Source: Planctomycetaceae bacterium (lineage in GTDB: Bacteria; Planctomycetota; Phycisphaerae; UBA1845; UTPLA1). From it: DNA of 64,000 bases. Numbering within the stretch: the first letter of the stretch is position 1; every line of letters starts with the position of its first letter. The notes under the pieces are model-generated. The model was given only the letters and a program-made list of their open reading frames with translations. It had not been told where the DNA came from and ran no database searches. The translations under genes were made by a program, and so were the position numbers. Location: positions 4,458,249 to 4,522,248 of the forward strand of contig CP030884.1 of NCBI GenBank assembly GCA_006969385.1, written 5' to 3'. Below, in pieces: positions 8,969 through 17,693 of this stretch.

Positions 8969-9400
8969 CATGACCTCCTATGAATGATAATTGGCGTCAA
9001 TGAATCTACTTGATAGCCACGATTGTATTGAGATGGATAATCGGATCAAAGCGGACAGGAATTAGACCGGAATTTTCGCTCTAGCATTACCACGAACAAT
9101 TCAGCATGACATTGCTGGCTAAACGTCGCCGCGGGGACGCGGCGGCTCTGAATCAATCTATTACCCGTCGCCGCAAGATGCGGCGGCTCTGAATGATGCC
9201 CCCTCCTATGCGAAGGAGCGTCAAGCGCGCCCCTCCCAAAGTTAAACGCGAATCCCCCGACTTTGCACTTTACATTTTGAACTTTGCATTGCCCCCATCC
9301 GCTTTAAATGGACAAGACAACGCCACTTCGCACCTTTCGCTCTTCGCCATTCGCTATTCGCTATTCGCTCTTCATATTTCTAAATTCCCACTTCGCCCTT
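8969..9400. repeat. Gap with two GTCGCCGC/GCGGCGGC hairpin repeats
   Basis: No gene is seen here. Two copies of a hairpin-forming repeat lie at 9124-9153 and 9166-9195: CGTCGCCGC, a 5-6 base spacer, then GCGGCGGCTCTGAAT. The rest (about 9250-9400) is low-complexity AT-rich DNA with short recurrences such as cattcgctattcgctattcg. Confidence 0.7.
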
Positions 9401-11353
9401 CTAATTTCTCTTCCCCTTCCTTCTCCCCCTCACCATCCCCGCCAGCATCATCATCGACACGGCGCTCGCTGCGCCGCCGCTGCCGCAGGTGGTGGTGATG
9501 TTGGTGATGTTCGTCAAACCGTCGGCGCCACCGTTGCGGCTGGTGCCGCCCAATGGTTGATCGCCATTATCACATTCAAACACACCGTCGCGGTTTAGAT
9601 CGACCGTGCGCACGCCGCAGCCGCACAAGCCGGGCGTGGTCTTGAGTGAATCGAAGGGGCAATCGTCGTTGCAATCGGGCGTACCGTCGAAATCACTATC
9701 GACCTCTTCCACATCGCAACCGCACGCGCCCTCGGTCACCTTGGTCGGTGTGTTGGGACATTCATCGACGCAGTCGCTCACGCCATCGGCATCGGAATCG
9801 ACTTCTTCCTTACCGCAACCACAGTCGCCCTCTTCGATCTTGTTCTCATCATCCGGGCATTCGTCCTGACAATCGGGCGTGCCATCACCGTCGATATCGA
9901 GATCGTCGTCCGCGCCGGGGCATACATCGCAGCCGTCGGGCACGCCATCGTAATCTGCGTCAACATTATCCGGATGACCGGGGCAGATATCCTCGCCGAA
10001 GACGAACACGTACGACTGCGTGTACCAATCGCCGCTGATTTGCGACTTGAGCCGCACGTACAAATCGCCATTATCCGTCGGCAAATCTTCCACCAGCAGC
10101 GACGTATCCGTGCCGCTGTAATCTTCCACGTCGCTGCCGCCGTCAAACGTGCCAATTTCCAGCGCGTATTGCGTAACGTTGGTACCCGTGGTCCATTCAA
10201 ATGTGTAGCTGTCTTCGGGAATGCTGTCGCCATCCATCGCCGGTGCCGTGAGTTCGGCCACGCCGTCGGGCATCGGGTCGCCGTAGAGCGCGGCCATGTT
10301 GGCGGCGTCGCCGGTACTCAGGTGATTGCGCTGACCGATCTGATTCTGCCACGATTCATTGGGCGAATTGACGGTAATGGTGCGGCACGAACTCGAACAC
10401 GCGCAGTTCGAGAACGCACACTGACCGTAGTGCATGATCGAATCAAAGTCGTAGCTACCGTTGGTGCCGGCGCTGCTGTGCTTGTCAAAATTATGAGCGT
10501 ACCCGCTCGTGATATTGCCGGTTTCGATCGTGATATAGTCATCGCGATCGGGGCGCGATTGTTCGTGCCAGACGCCCAGCCCGTGGGCCAACTCGTGCAT
10601 GATGATAAAGTGATAGCTCCAATTATAGATCGATAGCTGCTGCTTACCGCCGATGCGGCCCACGTACGACCAGTTGCCGCTACCACTGATCACTTCGATA
10701 TAGGCTGACTCGGTCGTGCGCTCGACAAACTGCACGTTGGCGACGGCTTCCCAGGAATCCATCGCATCGCGCATCTTAGTTTGATTGCTGCTACTCACGC
10801 TGCTGTCGAACGTGTAGGGTACGATGCCATCCGGCCAGAAGCCGCTGGTGATGCTGGTGCCGTGTTGCGGGTCGCCGCTGCCATCGTGCATCGGGCTATC
10901 GGGCACAACGATGCAGCCTTCGACCAGCGTGGTGCCTTCCGGAATACCAGGATCGGTAGGTGGCGCGAAGGACGGCATTTGCAAGGCGGCCTGTTGTCGC
11001 AACGCGGCAAGTTTTTCGGCACTCGGCAGAATCATGGGCGTCAGTCCGACAACTGCCGGATCGACGGTCCCCACCACATGTTCCGTCCTCGTCAACGCAC
11101 CCGATTCATCGAGATCGGCAAAGTAATATCGCCCGGCCTTATGCAGCACGGTGTACCCTTGCGGATCGACGTACCAATTCACATGGTCGTCGCCCTCATA
11201 ATGCAATGAGATTACACCCACGCCCGGTTGCACGGTTTGAAACGGCTCGTGATGCTGATTGGCCAGTTGCGCCGCCGATGACGACAACGCTGTCAGCACC
11301 AATGCACTGGCCAACAGGCCGCGGAACCTGATCTGATCGATTGAAATACCCAC
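9401..11353 (-). CDS. Secreted astacin-family (M12A) metalloprotease with type-3 repeats
   Basis: This 650-residue exported protease starts at GTG with a signal peptide ending SSSAAQ. The catalytic domain has the full astacin signature HELAHGLGVWHEQSRPDRD near residue 252 (three zinc-binding histidines, catalytic Glu) and a Met-turn SIMHYGQ near residue 303. A propeptide of about 150 residues precedes it. After it come a beta-sandwich-like region and four to five Asp-rich thrombospondin type-3 units (DADGVSDCVDECP and similar, residues about 455-600) that should bind calcium. The C-terminus is Cys-Gly-rich, then a short hydrophobic span and a basic tail (MVRGRRKGKRN), like a MYXO-CTERM or related sorting signal. 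It probably digests external protein. It is divergent from the lipoprotein gene at 11680. Confidence 0.9.
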   Translation of the reverse strand: MGISIDQIRFRGLLASALVLTALSSSAAQLANQHHEPFQTVQPGVGVISLHYEGDDHVNWYVDPQGYTVLHKAGRYYFADLDESGALTRTEHVVGTVDPAVVGLTPMILPSAEKLAALRQQAALQMPSFAPPTDPGIPEGTTLVEGCIVVPDSPMHDGSGDPQHGTSITSGFWPDGIVPYTFDSSVSSSNQTKMRDAMDSWEAVANVQFVERTTESAYIEVISGSGNWSYVGRIGGKQQLSIYNWSYHFIIMHELAHGLGVWHEQSRPDRDDYITIETGNITSGYAHNFDKHSSAGTNGSYDFDSIMHYGQCAFSNCACSSSCRTITVNSPNESWQNQIGQRNHLSTGDAANMAALYGDPMPDGVAELTAPAMDGDSIPEDSYTFEWTTGTNVTQYALEIGTFDGGSDVEDYSGTDTSLLVEDLPTDNGDLYVRLKSQISGDWYTQSYVFVFGEDICPGHPDNVDADYDGVPDGCDVCPGADDDLDIDGDGTPDCQDECPDDENKIEEGDCGCGKEEVDSDADGVSDCVDECPNTPTKVTEGACGCDVEEVDSDFDGTPDCNDDCPFDSLKTTPGLCGCGVRTVDLNRDGVFECDNGDQPLGGTSRNGGADGLTNITNITTTCGSGGAASAVSMMMLAGMVRGRRKGKRN

Positions 11354-11679
11354 GCCCGGCCCCCGTCGTGAACGAGTGGACTTCTCATCCCCAAACTCTG
11401 GCGGCTGCGTCCGTGGCGCGGCTCGACCGTTATCCCGGAGTGAAAGGTACGATTCGGAGGTGCTGCAGGCGTTGTGTAATGGGACGTCGGTGGAAAAAGC
11501 GACGTCCCGCTTGTGATCAGCGCAGCGGATTAGCGTCCGATTTCGCTTGCCGGGGCGATAACCAGCGATACACTCACAAACTTGGACGCGCGATCACCGT
11601 GACGGTCGTGCGACGTGTTCGGACGAAGGCGCCGCAGGTTGCGGCGCGACAACGCAATGAAGAAGAAGGAGCTTTGGCG
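11354..11679. other. Divergent intergenic region
   Basis: These 326 bases separate the divergent astacin protease and lipoprotein genes and must hold both promoters. Apart from the AAGGAG ribosome-binding site at 11667-11672 before the lipoprotein ATG, no operator, hairpin or convincing -35/-10 pair stands out. Confidence 0.4.
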
Positions 11680-12222
11680 ATGTGGAAGAATTCGCGCGTG
11701 TTATGGGCCATTCCGGCAGTGTTTCTGATGACGAGCGGCTGCAGCATGATGAGTGCCGTGGGGATCGGTAAGAATGTGATGCGCAAGGACAGCCATCTGG
11801 CGGTCTTCATCGACGGCATGCCCGCCAAGCAGAATAAGTTGAAGAAGGGCGCGATGGGCTACGCTGAGTTCAAAGTTGAAGGCACCTGCAGTACGTCGCC
11901 CAGCTTCAAGTATGAATTTGCGGACGATAAGAACTTCGGCCGCATCACCAGCACCAATATCAATATTCATCAAGCCTTCGAAAACAACTATTCCAATCAG
12001 GCCGAATTCACGATCTACCCCGCCGGTGGCAGCTCCGACAACCTGCTGGAAGCGGGCAAAACGTATAACCTCGGATCGGTACCGGCCGGCATGGAGTGTA
12101 TGAACTTTGACCGGCAGAAGGTCAGCGGCGTGACGCTCAAGCCCGGTATGAATTACATGCTGATCTTTACGGTCGCGGGCGATCGCAGCGATTCAATTCA
12201 GGTGTTGTTCAGCACGAAGTAA
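11680..12222 (+). CDS. Small lipoprotein of unknown function
   Basis: The ATG at 11680 follows AAGGAG (11667-11672) at good spacing, giving 180 residues. The N-terminus is a lipoprotein signal peptide: MWKNSR, a hydrophobic core, and the lipobox MTSGC with Cys at about residue 21. The mature part looks like a single beta-rich domain, with repeated Gly/Asn turns and two further cysteines. No family is recognised. The frame is open further upstream, but that extension lacks a start with a ribosome site and would bury the signal peptide. A strong hairpin follows 33 bases after the stop, so the gene is probably monocistronic. Confidence 0.85.
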   Translation: MWKNSRVLWAIPAVFLMTSGCSMMSAVGIGKNVMRKDSHLAVFIDGMPAKQNKLKKGAMGYAEFKVEGTCSTSPSFKYEFADDKNFGRITSTNINIHQAFENNYSNQAEFTIYPAGGSSDNLLEAGKTYNLGSVPAGMECMNFDRQKVSGVTLKPGMNYMLIFTVAGDRSDSIQVLFSTK

Positions 12223-12254
12223 GCGACGGCGATATCAAACGTCCACAGTTACAC

Positions 12255-12302
12255 GGCCCCACAGGCGCGGACCAGCAGAGCCGGCCCCTGTGGGGCCATT
12301 TT
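12255..12302 (+). terminator. Rho-independent terminator after lipoprotein gene
   Basis: An 11-base perfect stem (GGCCCCACAGG pairing with CCTGTGGGGCC) with a loop of about 21 bases is followed by ATTTTG. The T-run is short, but stem strength and position 33 bases past the lipoprotein stop support termination. Confidence 0.7.
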
Positions 12303-12448
12303 GCAATATGAGTACGGCGAATGCTGTGGGCAGGCGGTTTCGGATGTTATCAGGCGAATGCCCCCGCAGGTAAGCGCTTCTGTTTGAATCTGATACAATC
12401 CAACTAACCTGCATGAACGACCAGCCACCATCGGAACCCCATACGCCC

Positions 12449-14278
12449 ATGAACATCCTCGGCATCTCCGCCTTCTATCACGATAGTGCCGCCTGCTTAG
12501 TTCAGGATGGTCAATTGGTGGCTGCCGCACAGGAAGAACGCTTCACGCGCAAGAAGCACGACTTTCGATTTCCGACCAACGCGATTGACTATTGCCTGCG
12601 CGAAGCGGGCATCGATGCCGGGCAGCTCGATCACGTTGCCTTTTACGATAAACCGTTAATGAAGTTCGAGCGCTTGCTCGAAACCTATTTCGCCTACGCA
12701 CCGTTGGGTTTGCGCAGCTTTCTGCACGCGATGCCGTTATGGCTGCGCGATAAATTGCATCTGCCGCGCGAGATGGATAAAGGCCTCGGCAAAAAGTACA
12801 AGGGCCGCTACATCTTTCCCGAGCATCACGAATCGCACGCCGCCAGCGCGTTCTTTCCATCACCCTATGAAGAAGCCGCCATTTTGACGATCGACGGCGT
12901 CGGCGAATGGGCCACGGCCAGTCTCGGCGTCGGTCGCGGTAGCAAGATCGAAATCACGCACGAGTTGCGCTTTCCCCACTCGTTGGGATTGCTGTATTCA
13001 GCCTTTACCTATTACTGCGGCTTTAAGGTTAACTCCGGCGAGTACAAACTCATGGGGCTCGCCCCCTACGGTGAGCCCAAATACGTCGACACCATTCTAG
13101 ATAAGGTCGTCGACCTCAAGGACGACGGCTCACTGCGCATGGACATGTCTTACTTCAATTATTGCGAAGGCATGACCATGACGAGCCCGAAGTTCCACGC
13201 CCTCTTCGGTGGTCCGCCGCGCTCGCCCGAAACGCAGATGTCGCAAAAAGACATGGATTTGGCCGCGTCGGTGCAGGTTGTGACGGAAGAATCGATGTTG
13301 CGCTCGGCGCGGCATCTTCACGAATCGACGGGCCTGAACAATCTCGTCTTAGCGGGTGGCGTCGCGCTCAACTGCGTCGGCAATGGTCGCATCTTGCGCG
13401 AAGGGCCGTTCGAGAATATTTGGATCCAACCGGCAGCGGGTGACGCTGGCGGTGCCTTGGGCGCGGCGTTGTTCGTTTGGTATCAGTTGATGGACAAGCC
13501 TCGTACGGTGCAAGCGCCCGACGGACAGCGTGCTTCGCTGCTCGGGCCTGCGTTTAAAGCTAGCGATGTTACCACAACGCTCGACGGCTTGAATGCGAAA
13601 TATCACCACTGCGCCAACGAAGCCGAATTGGTGCGCCGTGTGGCCGATGCATTGGAAAGCGAGCAAGTCGTCGGTCACATGCAAGGCCGCATGGAATTCG
13701 GACCGCGCGCGTTGGGCAATCGCTCGATCATTGGCGACGCGCGCAGCCCCAAGATGCAGTCGGTGATGAATCTGAAGATCAAGTTTCGCGAGTCGTTCCG
13801 ACCCTTCGCGCCCTGCGTGTTGCGCGAACACGTCAGCGAATACTTCGAAATGCGCGACCAAGAAGACAGCCCCTATATGCTGCTGGTCGCCAACGTGCGC
13901 GAAGATAAACTCACGAATAGCCAAGATGCCACCGTCACAGGCCTCGACAAGCTCAAACAAATCCGCAGCGTGGTGCCCGCGATCACGCACGTGGATAATT
14001 CGGCGCGCGTGCAGACAGTCGATGCCGAACGCCACCCGCGCATGCACGCAATCATGAGCGCGTTTCACGAGCGCACGGGTTGCCCGGTCATCATCAACAC
14101 CAGCTTCAACGTGCGCGGCGAACCGATCGTCTGCACGCCGGAAGACGCGTATCGTTGTTTCATGGGGACAAACATGGATGTGTTGGTGATCGACGAGTTT
14201 GTGCTGTATAAGAACGAGCAACCGGAAGCGAAGGAGCACGATGTGGATGAGTATCTCGCGCAATTTCAGTTAGATTAG
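12449..14278 (+). CDS. Carbamoyltransferase (NodU/CmcH family)
   Basis: This protein of about 609 residues starts MNILGISAFYHDSAACL, the family's standard N-terminus. An ATG 12 codons earlier at 12413 is possible but adds a Pro-rich tail absent from relatives. The N-terminal half is an ASKHA/Kae1-like domain with the metal-binding HHESHAASAF segment. The C-terminal half contains MEFGPRALGNRSIIGDAR and ends with INTSFNVRGEPIVCTPEDA. These enzymes make carbamoyl-adenylate from carbamoyl phosphate and ATP and carbamoylate a hydroxyl of a sugar, antibiotic or other metabolite. The acceptor is unknown here. SxtJ and DUF5989 genes follow in the same direction, a grouping seen in many bacteria. Confidence 0.95.
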   Translation: MNILGISAFYHDSAACLVQDGQLVAAAQEERFTRKKHDFRFPTNAIDYCLREAGIDAGQLDHVAFYDKPLMKFERLLETYFAYAPLGLRSFLHAMPLWLRDKLHLPREMDKGLGKKYKGRYIFPEHHESHAASAFFPSPYEEAAILTIDGVGEWATASLGVGRGSKIEITHELRFPHSLGLLYSAFTYYCGFKVNSGEYKLMGLAPYGEPKYVDTILDKVVDLKDDGSLRMDMSYFNYCEGMTMTSPKFHALFGGPPRSPETQMSQKDMDLAASVQVVTEESMLRSARHLHESTGLNNLVLAGGVALNCVGNGRILREGPFENIWIQPAAGDAGGALGAALFVWYQLMDKPRTVQAPDGQRASLLGPAFKASDVTTTLDGLNAKYHHCANEAELVRRVADALESEQVVGHMQGRMEFGPRALGNRSIIGDARSPKMQSVMNLKIKFRESFRPFAPCVLREHVSEYFEMRDQEDSPYMLLVANVREDKLTNSQDATVTGLDKLKQIRSVVPAITHVDNSARVQTVDAERHPRMHAIMSAFHERTGCPVIINTSFNVRGEPIVCTPEDAYRCFMGTNMDVLVIDEFVLYKNEQPEAKEHDVDEYLAQFQLD

Positions 14279-14610
14279 GTAGGGTCCGCATTGCGGACCA
14301 TTTCGCGGGCGTAACGAGCGGAAATGAATTTTTCGGAAAGATGGTTATTGCGATGTGCTCACAAAAATATCATGCGCGTAATGGGATGGTCCGCACAGCG
14401 GATCCTACGGAAGACACGGATTGATTCTTCGACGTAATGATCTTATCAACGCACCCGAATACAACACGAGATTCGCGCTACCTCGTGGTCCGCAGTGCGG
14501 ACTCTACGATTTTGTAAATCGGATTTCGTCACGGTGATCTAGACGCAATGAATGAAACGTGAGAAACAATTGTTGTTCAACATCACAAATCGCAAATCAC
14601 CGCTTCGCAA
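14279..14610. repeat. Gap with three GGTCCGC/GCGGACC palindromes and an inverted 31-mer
   Basis: No gene is seen in these 332 bases between the carbamoyltransferase and sxtJ. Three copies of the palindrome GGTCCGC-NN(N)-GCGGA(C/T)(C/T) lie at 14283-14299, 14388-14404 and 14487-14503, related to those at 4587 and 4695. The segment 14582-14612 is the reverse complement of 4456-4486 with one mismatch and overlaps the first two bases of the sxtJ ATG. Confidence 0.75.
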
Positions 14611-15048
14611 ATGATCAAGATTGACTGGCAACCCGATTCATCGACGCTCCGCACCTTCGGCTGGACGGGGTTGGTGGCGTTTCCGCTACTGGGTTGGATG
14701 GCGTGGAATCAATGGCTGGCGTTTGCGCCCTTGCCGGATGGTGCGACGCAACCGACGGCGTATGTGTTCTTCGGCCTCGGCGCGTTGAGCGGCGTTCTCG
14801 CCCTTTCCGCGCCGCAGCTACTCAAACCGCTCTTTCTTGGGGTCTCACTGATCGCCGTGCCAATCGGGTTCGTGCTGACGTATTCGCTGCTGACGTTGAT
14901 CTTTTTCTTTATCGTTACGCCCACGGCCATCATCTTCCGCGTCATCGGTCGCGACGCCTTGCATCGAAAAATTGACAAATCGGCAACAAGCTATTGGACG
15001 CCCCACAAAGCCCCGAGTGACGTGAAGCGGTACTTCCGGCAGTATTGA
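14611..15048 (+). CDS. SxtJ family membrane protein
   Basis: This 145-residue protein has about three to four hydrophobic spans: about residues 18-32, 50-65, 75-90 and a long one at 90-110 containing TLIFFFIVTPTAIIFRVIGR. The FFxVTPxAxxxRxxGRD stretch, followed by a soluble tail ending SYWTPHK, then DVKRYFRQY, is the SxtJ pattern. That family is named from the saxitoxin cluster, where its role is unknown. It sits downstream of a carbamoyltransferase and upstream of DUF5989, which is its usual company. The ATG lies at the end of a dispersed repeat and lacks a clear ribosome site. Confidence 0.85.
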   Translation: MIKIDWQPDSSTLRTFGWTGLVAFPLLGWMAWNQWLAFAPLPDGATQPTAYVFFGLGALSGVLALSAPQLLKPLFLGVSLIAVPIGFVLTYSLLTLIFFFIVTPTAIIFRVIGRDALHRKIDKSATSYWTPHKAPSDVKRYFRQY

Positions 15049-15128
15049 GTTGACGAGATTTCGGACAATCGACGTTGAGCGTGGTATGATGGGATAGCTA
15101 AGATGACCACGGTGAGCGACCGAGTGGT

Positions 15129-15162
15129 GGGTGCCCCTGCCCCTCTGGGGCTGGGGGACAAT
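15129..15162 (-). repeat. Dispersed palindromic repeat (copy 2)
   Basis: Read on the minus strand this segment (attgtcccccagccccagag onwards to caccc) nearly matches 7251-7284 on the plus strand. Both can form a G/C-rich hairpin. It lies between sxtJ and the DUF5989 gene. Confidence 0.65.
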
Positions 15163-15212
15163 CCTACGCCCGGCCAAAACGACAAACGAACCAATATAAG
15201 CGGCCGAACACG

Positions 15213-15434
15213 ATGACCGACATACAAGATCAACAACAACACGACACCAACGCATTCACCGACGAAGCCAACGCCGAGCGCGTGGGCTTGTTCACCGAGT
15301 TGTGGGATTTCCTCAAAGACAACAAGAAATGGTGGATGCTGCCGATTCTGATTTGCTTCGCCGGATTGATTGGCCTCGTGATTCTCGCCGCCGTCGCACC
15401 GGGGGCGGCGCCGTTTATTTATACGTTGCATTGA
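15213..15434 (+). CDS. DUF5989 family small membrane protein
   Basis: This 73-residue protein has a soluble N-terminal 35 residues, the conserved LFTELWDFLKDNKKWWMLP block, and one membrane span (ILICFAGLIGLVILAAVA). The ELWxFLxxxKKWWLxP motif is what defines DUF5989. It is the third member of the carbamoyltransferase-SxtJ-DUF5989 set. Its function is unknown. It could anchor or regulate a membrane complex with SxtJ, but nothing in the sequence proves this. Confidence 0.85.
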   Translation: MTDIQDQQQHDTNAFTDEANAERVGLFTELWDFLKDNKKWWMLPILICFAGLIGLVILAAVAPGAAPFIYTLH

Positions 15435-15462
15435 CAGGGTTGGGAGATCGTGAGGCGGGCCG

Positions 15463-16008
15463 GTGTTGAAGATACTCCATCGAATCGTTGTCGTATTGCT
15501 CGCTTTGTCCAGCGTGCTTGCCATATGTTGTTGGCTAGAGATATGGAATCCACTTGTCGCCGGCGGCACAATCTTCGTCGGTACCAATCCTGCATTCGAG
15601 TTGGATGGAACTGATGTTCCTTTTGCATGTAGTTTGATCACAAAGTCGGATACTGCCACGATATTACTTAGTTGGCCGCTCGGCAGAATGGCCGACCCGA
15701 ATCTTTTGACTAACCCGTCATATGAGACAGGCTGGTGTTATATGGAAATGCCCAGTCTCCTGGATAACCCGCCGCCATCGCGTACCAGCTTTGCGGGTCT
15801 GTACGTCACGACCAGTTACTGGCTACTGGCATTATTAACTGCCGCATTTCCCATCATCGTTGTCATTCGAAATCGAGCGGGAAGACATTACCTAGAAGCC
15901 AATTCCAATCCATGCGAGCAATGCGACTACAACCTCACCGACAACCAATCCGGCATCTGCCCGAGTGCGGTACCGCAATCAATGGGTCGAAAAACGCTCC
16001 TAAAATAG
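15463..16008 (+). CDS. Membrane protein with C-terminal zinc ribbon, apparently frameshifted
   Basis: The frame starts at GTG (15463), with GAGG a few bases upstream, and encodes 181 residues. There is a span at residues 5-25, an extracytoplasmic middle and a second span at about 118-140, then a tail CEQCDYNLTDNQSGICPSAVP. Planctomycetal proteins of this layout normally end CxxCxYxLxxxxxxxCPECG. If one C is added to the CCC run at about 15960, the frame reads ICPECGTAINGSKNAP and ends at a stop at 16032-16034, restoring both halves of a four-cysteine ribbon. The gene is therefore either broken in its last 20 or so codons or carries a sequencing indel. Its role and link to the DUF5989 gene 28 bases upstream are unknown. 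Confidence 0.65.
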   Translation: MLKILHRIVVVLLALSSVLAICCWLEIWNPLVAGGTIFVGTNPAFELDGTDVPFACSLITKSDTATILLSWPLGRMADPNLLTNPSYETGWCYMEMPSLLDNPPPSRTSFAGLYVTTSYWLLALLTAAFPIIVVIRNRAGRHYLEANSNPCEQCDYNLTDNQSGICPSAVPQSMGRKTLLK

Positions 16009-16397
16009 CCCCGGCAGGGGCGGCGCGAAAATAGCCCAGGAGTTCACTCCTGGGTCTTGTCGATTCGCAAAGATGTCTTAATCGTGCCGTAGGTACGATG
16101 GGAGTTTGCGTACGATCGAGGCGGGTTTCCATCATCCCTCCGGTATGAGATAGCAATTCGCACGATCACCCAGCAGTGAACTGCTGGGCTATTTTCAAAT
16201 TGTCCCTATCGGGACAAAAGACTTTTCTTTAGCACAACCACGCACATACTACCGCGAACAACTATCCATACCACACGCAACCATGAATTGCGCGCTAACG
16301 TCGGCTTCACTTGCTGCGAGCGAACGACGCACCGTCGACATTAACAGTGTCACGCGTCATACAAATCGCAAGCAATGAGCGTTCAAACATTCGGACG
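16009..16397. repeat. Convergent gap with CCCAG hairpin repeats
   Basis: No gene is seen apart from the possible frameshift-corrected end of the preceding one. Two related hairpins lie here: CCCAGGAGT-tc-ACTCCTGGG at 16035-16054 and CCCAGCAG-tgaa-CTGCTGGG at 16169-16188, each next to atagccc or its complement. A third, GTCCC-tatc-GGGAC, lies at 16202-16214. They stand between convergent genes and may end transcription from both sides. Confidence 0.65.
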
Positions 16398-17693
16398 CTA
16401 CACCGTCGCCTTAAACACCTTCGCCCCCATGCCGAAACAACCGATACCAATTCCAATCAATACCAAGCACGGTGTCAGCATTTCCGTCGGTGAAAAGGCG
16501 CGCCACATGGCTCCCTCCATCGCGAGTATCGACCATTTGATCGGGCTGATCACGGCGACATCCTGCATCCAGGCGGGCATAAACGCCAACGGCATCATGC
16601 CACCGCCGATCATGGCCAACACGACCAAAATCGCCCAACCGATGCCGCCCGCCGCTTGCTCGGTCTTACCCATCACGGCGAGCATCATCATGATACCGAC
16701 GAACGCAAACGAAACACAGACGAGCGCGATCGCCAGCATCGCATACGAGTGCGGACGCACGCCAAACACGATTGCCGCAAATACGAACAGGCCGATACCG
16801 ACCGTCATCGTCGTGAAGAAACAGGCAACGCCCTTGCCAGCCAGCACCTGCCACAAACTGATCGGCGCCATACGCAACCGCACCAACGTGCCCCTTGTGC
16901 GCTCGACGACCAGCGAGATACCGAAGCCCGCGGCGCAACCCATGATTCCCCACACGGCACCTTGAGCGAGCGTGATTTCGTATGCGCTTTGCGGGCCATC
17001 GCGCTGAGGAAGGATGTCGATTTTTTCAATCTTGGGCTGCATGAAACCGGCAGCATTGTTTGTGCCTTCACCACCGTCGTTTGAATCGTCATTTTGCAAA
17101 TCCGGCATCTTCGTCATAAAGGTCTTCAGCGCCGGCAGGAACGTTAGCAACGTGGTCTTGGTGAGCGGGTCGATATCTTCGGCGTTGCGCACCTCGTCGA
17201 TCGTGCTGTCGAGTTGGCCCGCCATCGCCGTTGGGTCGGTGAAAACGCGCTGCAAATCGCCGAACAGTTCGCCCATCAGGATGCCTTGCAGCATGCCCGT
17301 CTCGGCCGCGCGGGCCGGGTCGATACCGAGGCCGACCTCGGGCGGATTGCCGAAAATCTCCGCGCGCGCTTTGCCGAATCCCGTCGGCAAGACCAACATC
17401 GCCGCGCGCTTGCCGCGCCGCACCAAGTCCTGCGCTTCGTCGCGCCCCGTCGTGATCACATTTAACGCATCGAGATCACTGAGCTGCCGAACAAACGCCG
17501 CCGAGCCTTCGGTCTGATCTTCGTCGACGACCACGACATAGATGCCGCTGCTACCGCCGCCGCCCATGCCCGACATGATCATGCCGAAGAAACTGGCGTA
17601 CACGACCGGGAAGACGAATGCAAAGAAGAAGCCCGCCTTATCGCGCAGTAACATGCGCAGATCTTTGGCGGCCAATGCAATAATCTCATTCAT
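16398..17693 (-). CDS. ABC-2 type transporter permease
   Basis: This 431-residue protein has one N-terminal membrane span (AGFFFAFVFPVVYASFFGMI), a long extracytoplasmic segment of about 170 residues, then five to six spans in the second half. That is the layout of the NatB/ABC-2 exporter subfamily. The LLRDKAGFFFAFVFPVVY start is typical of the family. The gene begins inside the end of its ATPase gene, with an 8-base overlap, so the two form one exporter. The cargo is not evident; drugs, lipids, sodium or polysaccharide are all seen in this family. Confidence 0.88.
   Translation of the reverse strand: MNEIIALAAKDLRMLLRDKAGFFFAFVFPVVYASFFGMIMSGMGGGGSSGIYVVVVDEDQTEGSAAFVRQLSDLDALNVITTGRDEAQDLVRRGKRAAMLVLPTGFGKARAEIFGNPPEVGLGIDPARAAETGMLQGILMGELFGDLQRVFTDPTAMAGQLDSTIDEVRNAEDIDPLTKTTLLTFLPALKTFMTKMPDLQNDDSNDGGEGTNNAAGFMQPKIEKIDILPQRDGPQSAYEITLAQGAVWGIMGCAAGFGISLVVERTRGTLVRLRMAPISLWQVLAGKGVACFFTTMTVGIGLFVFAAIVFGVRPHSYAMLAIALVCVSFAFVGIMMMLAVMGKTEQAAGGIGWAILVVLAMIGGGMMPLAFMPAWMQDVAVISPIKWSILAMEGAMWRAFSPTEMLTPCLVLIGIGIGCFGMGAKVFKATV

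Noticed and set aside
11341..11679. N-terminal extension of the lipoprotein frame
   Set aside because: It would place the lipoprotein signal peptide in mid-protein, and the internal ATG has a good ribosome site.
13349..14263. 304-codon minus frame inside the carbamoyltransferase gene
   Set aside because: It lies antisense to a well-conserved gene and has no domain, signal or ribosome site.
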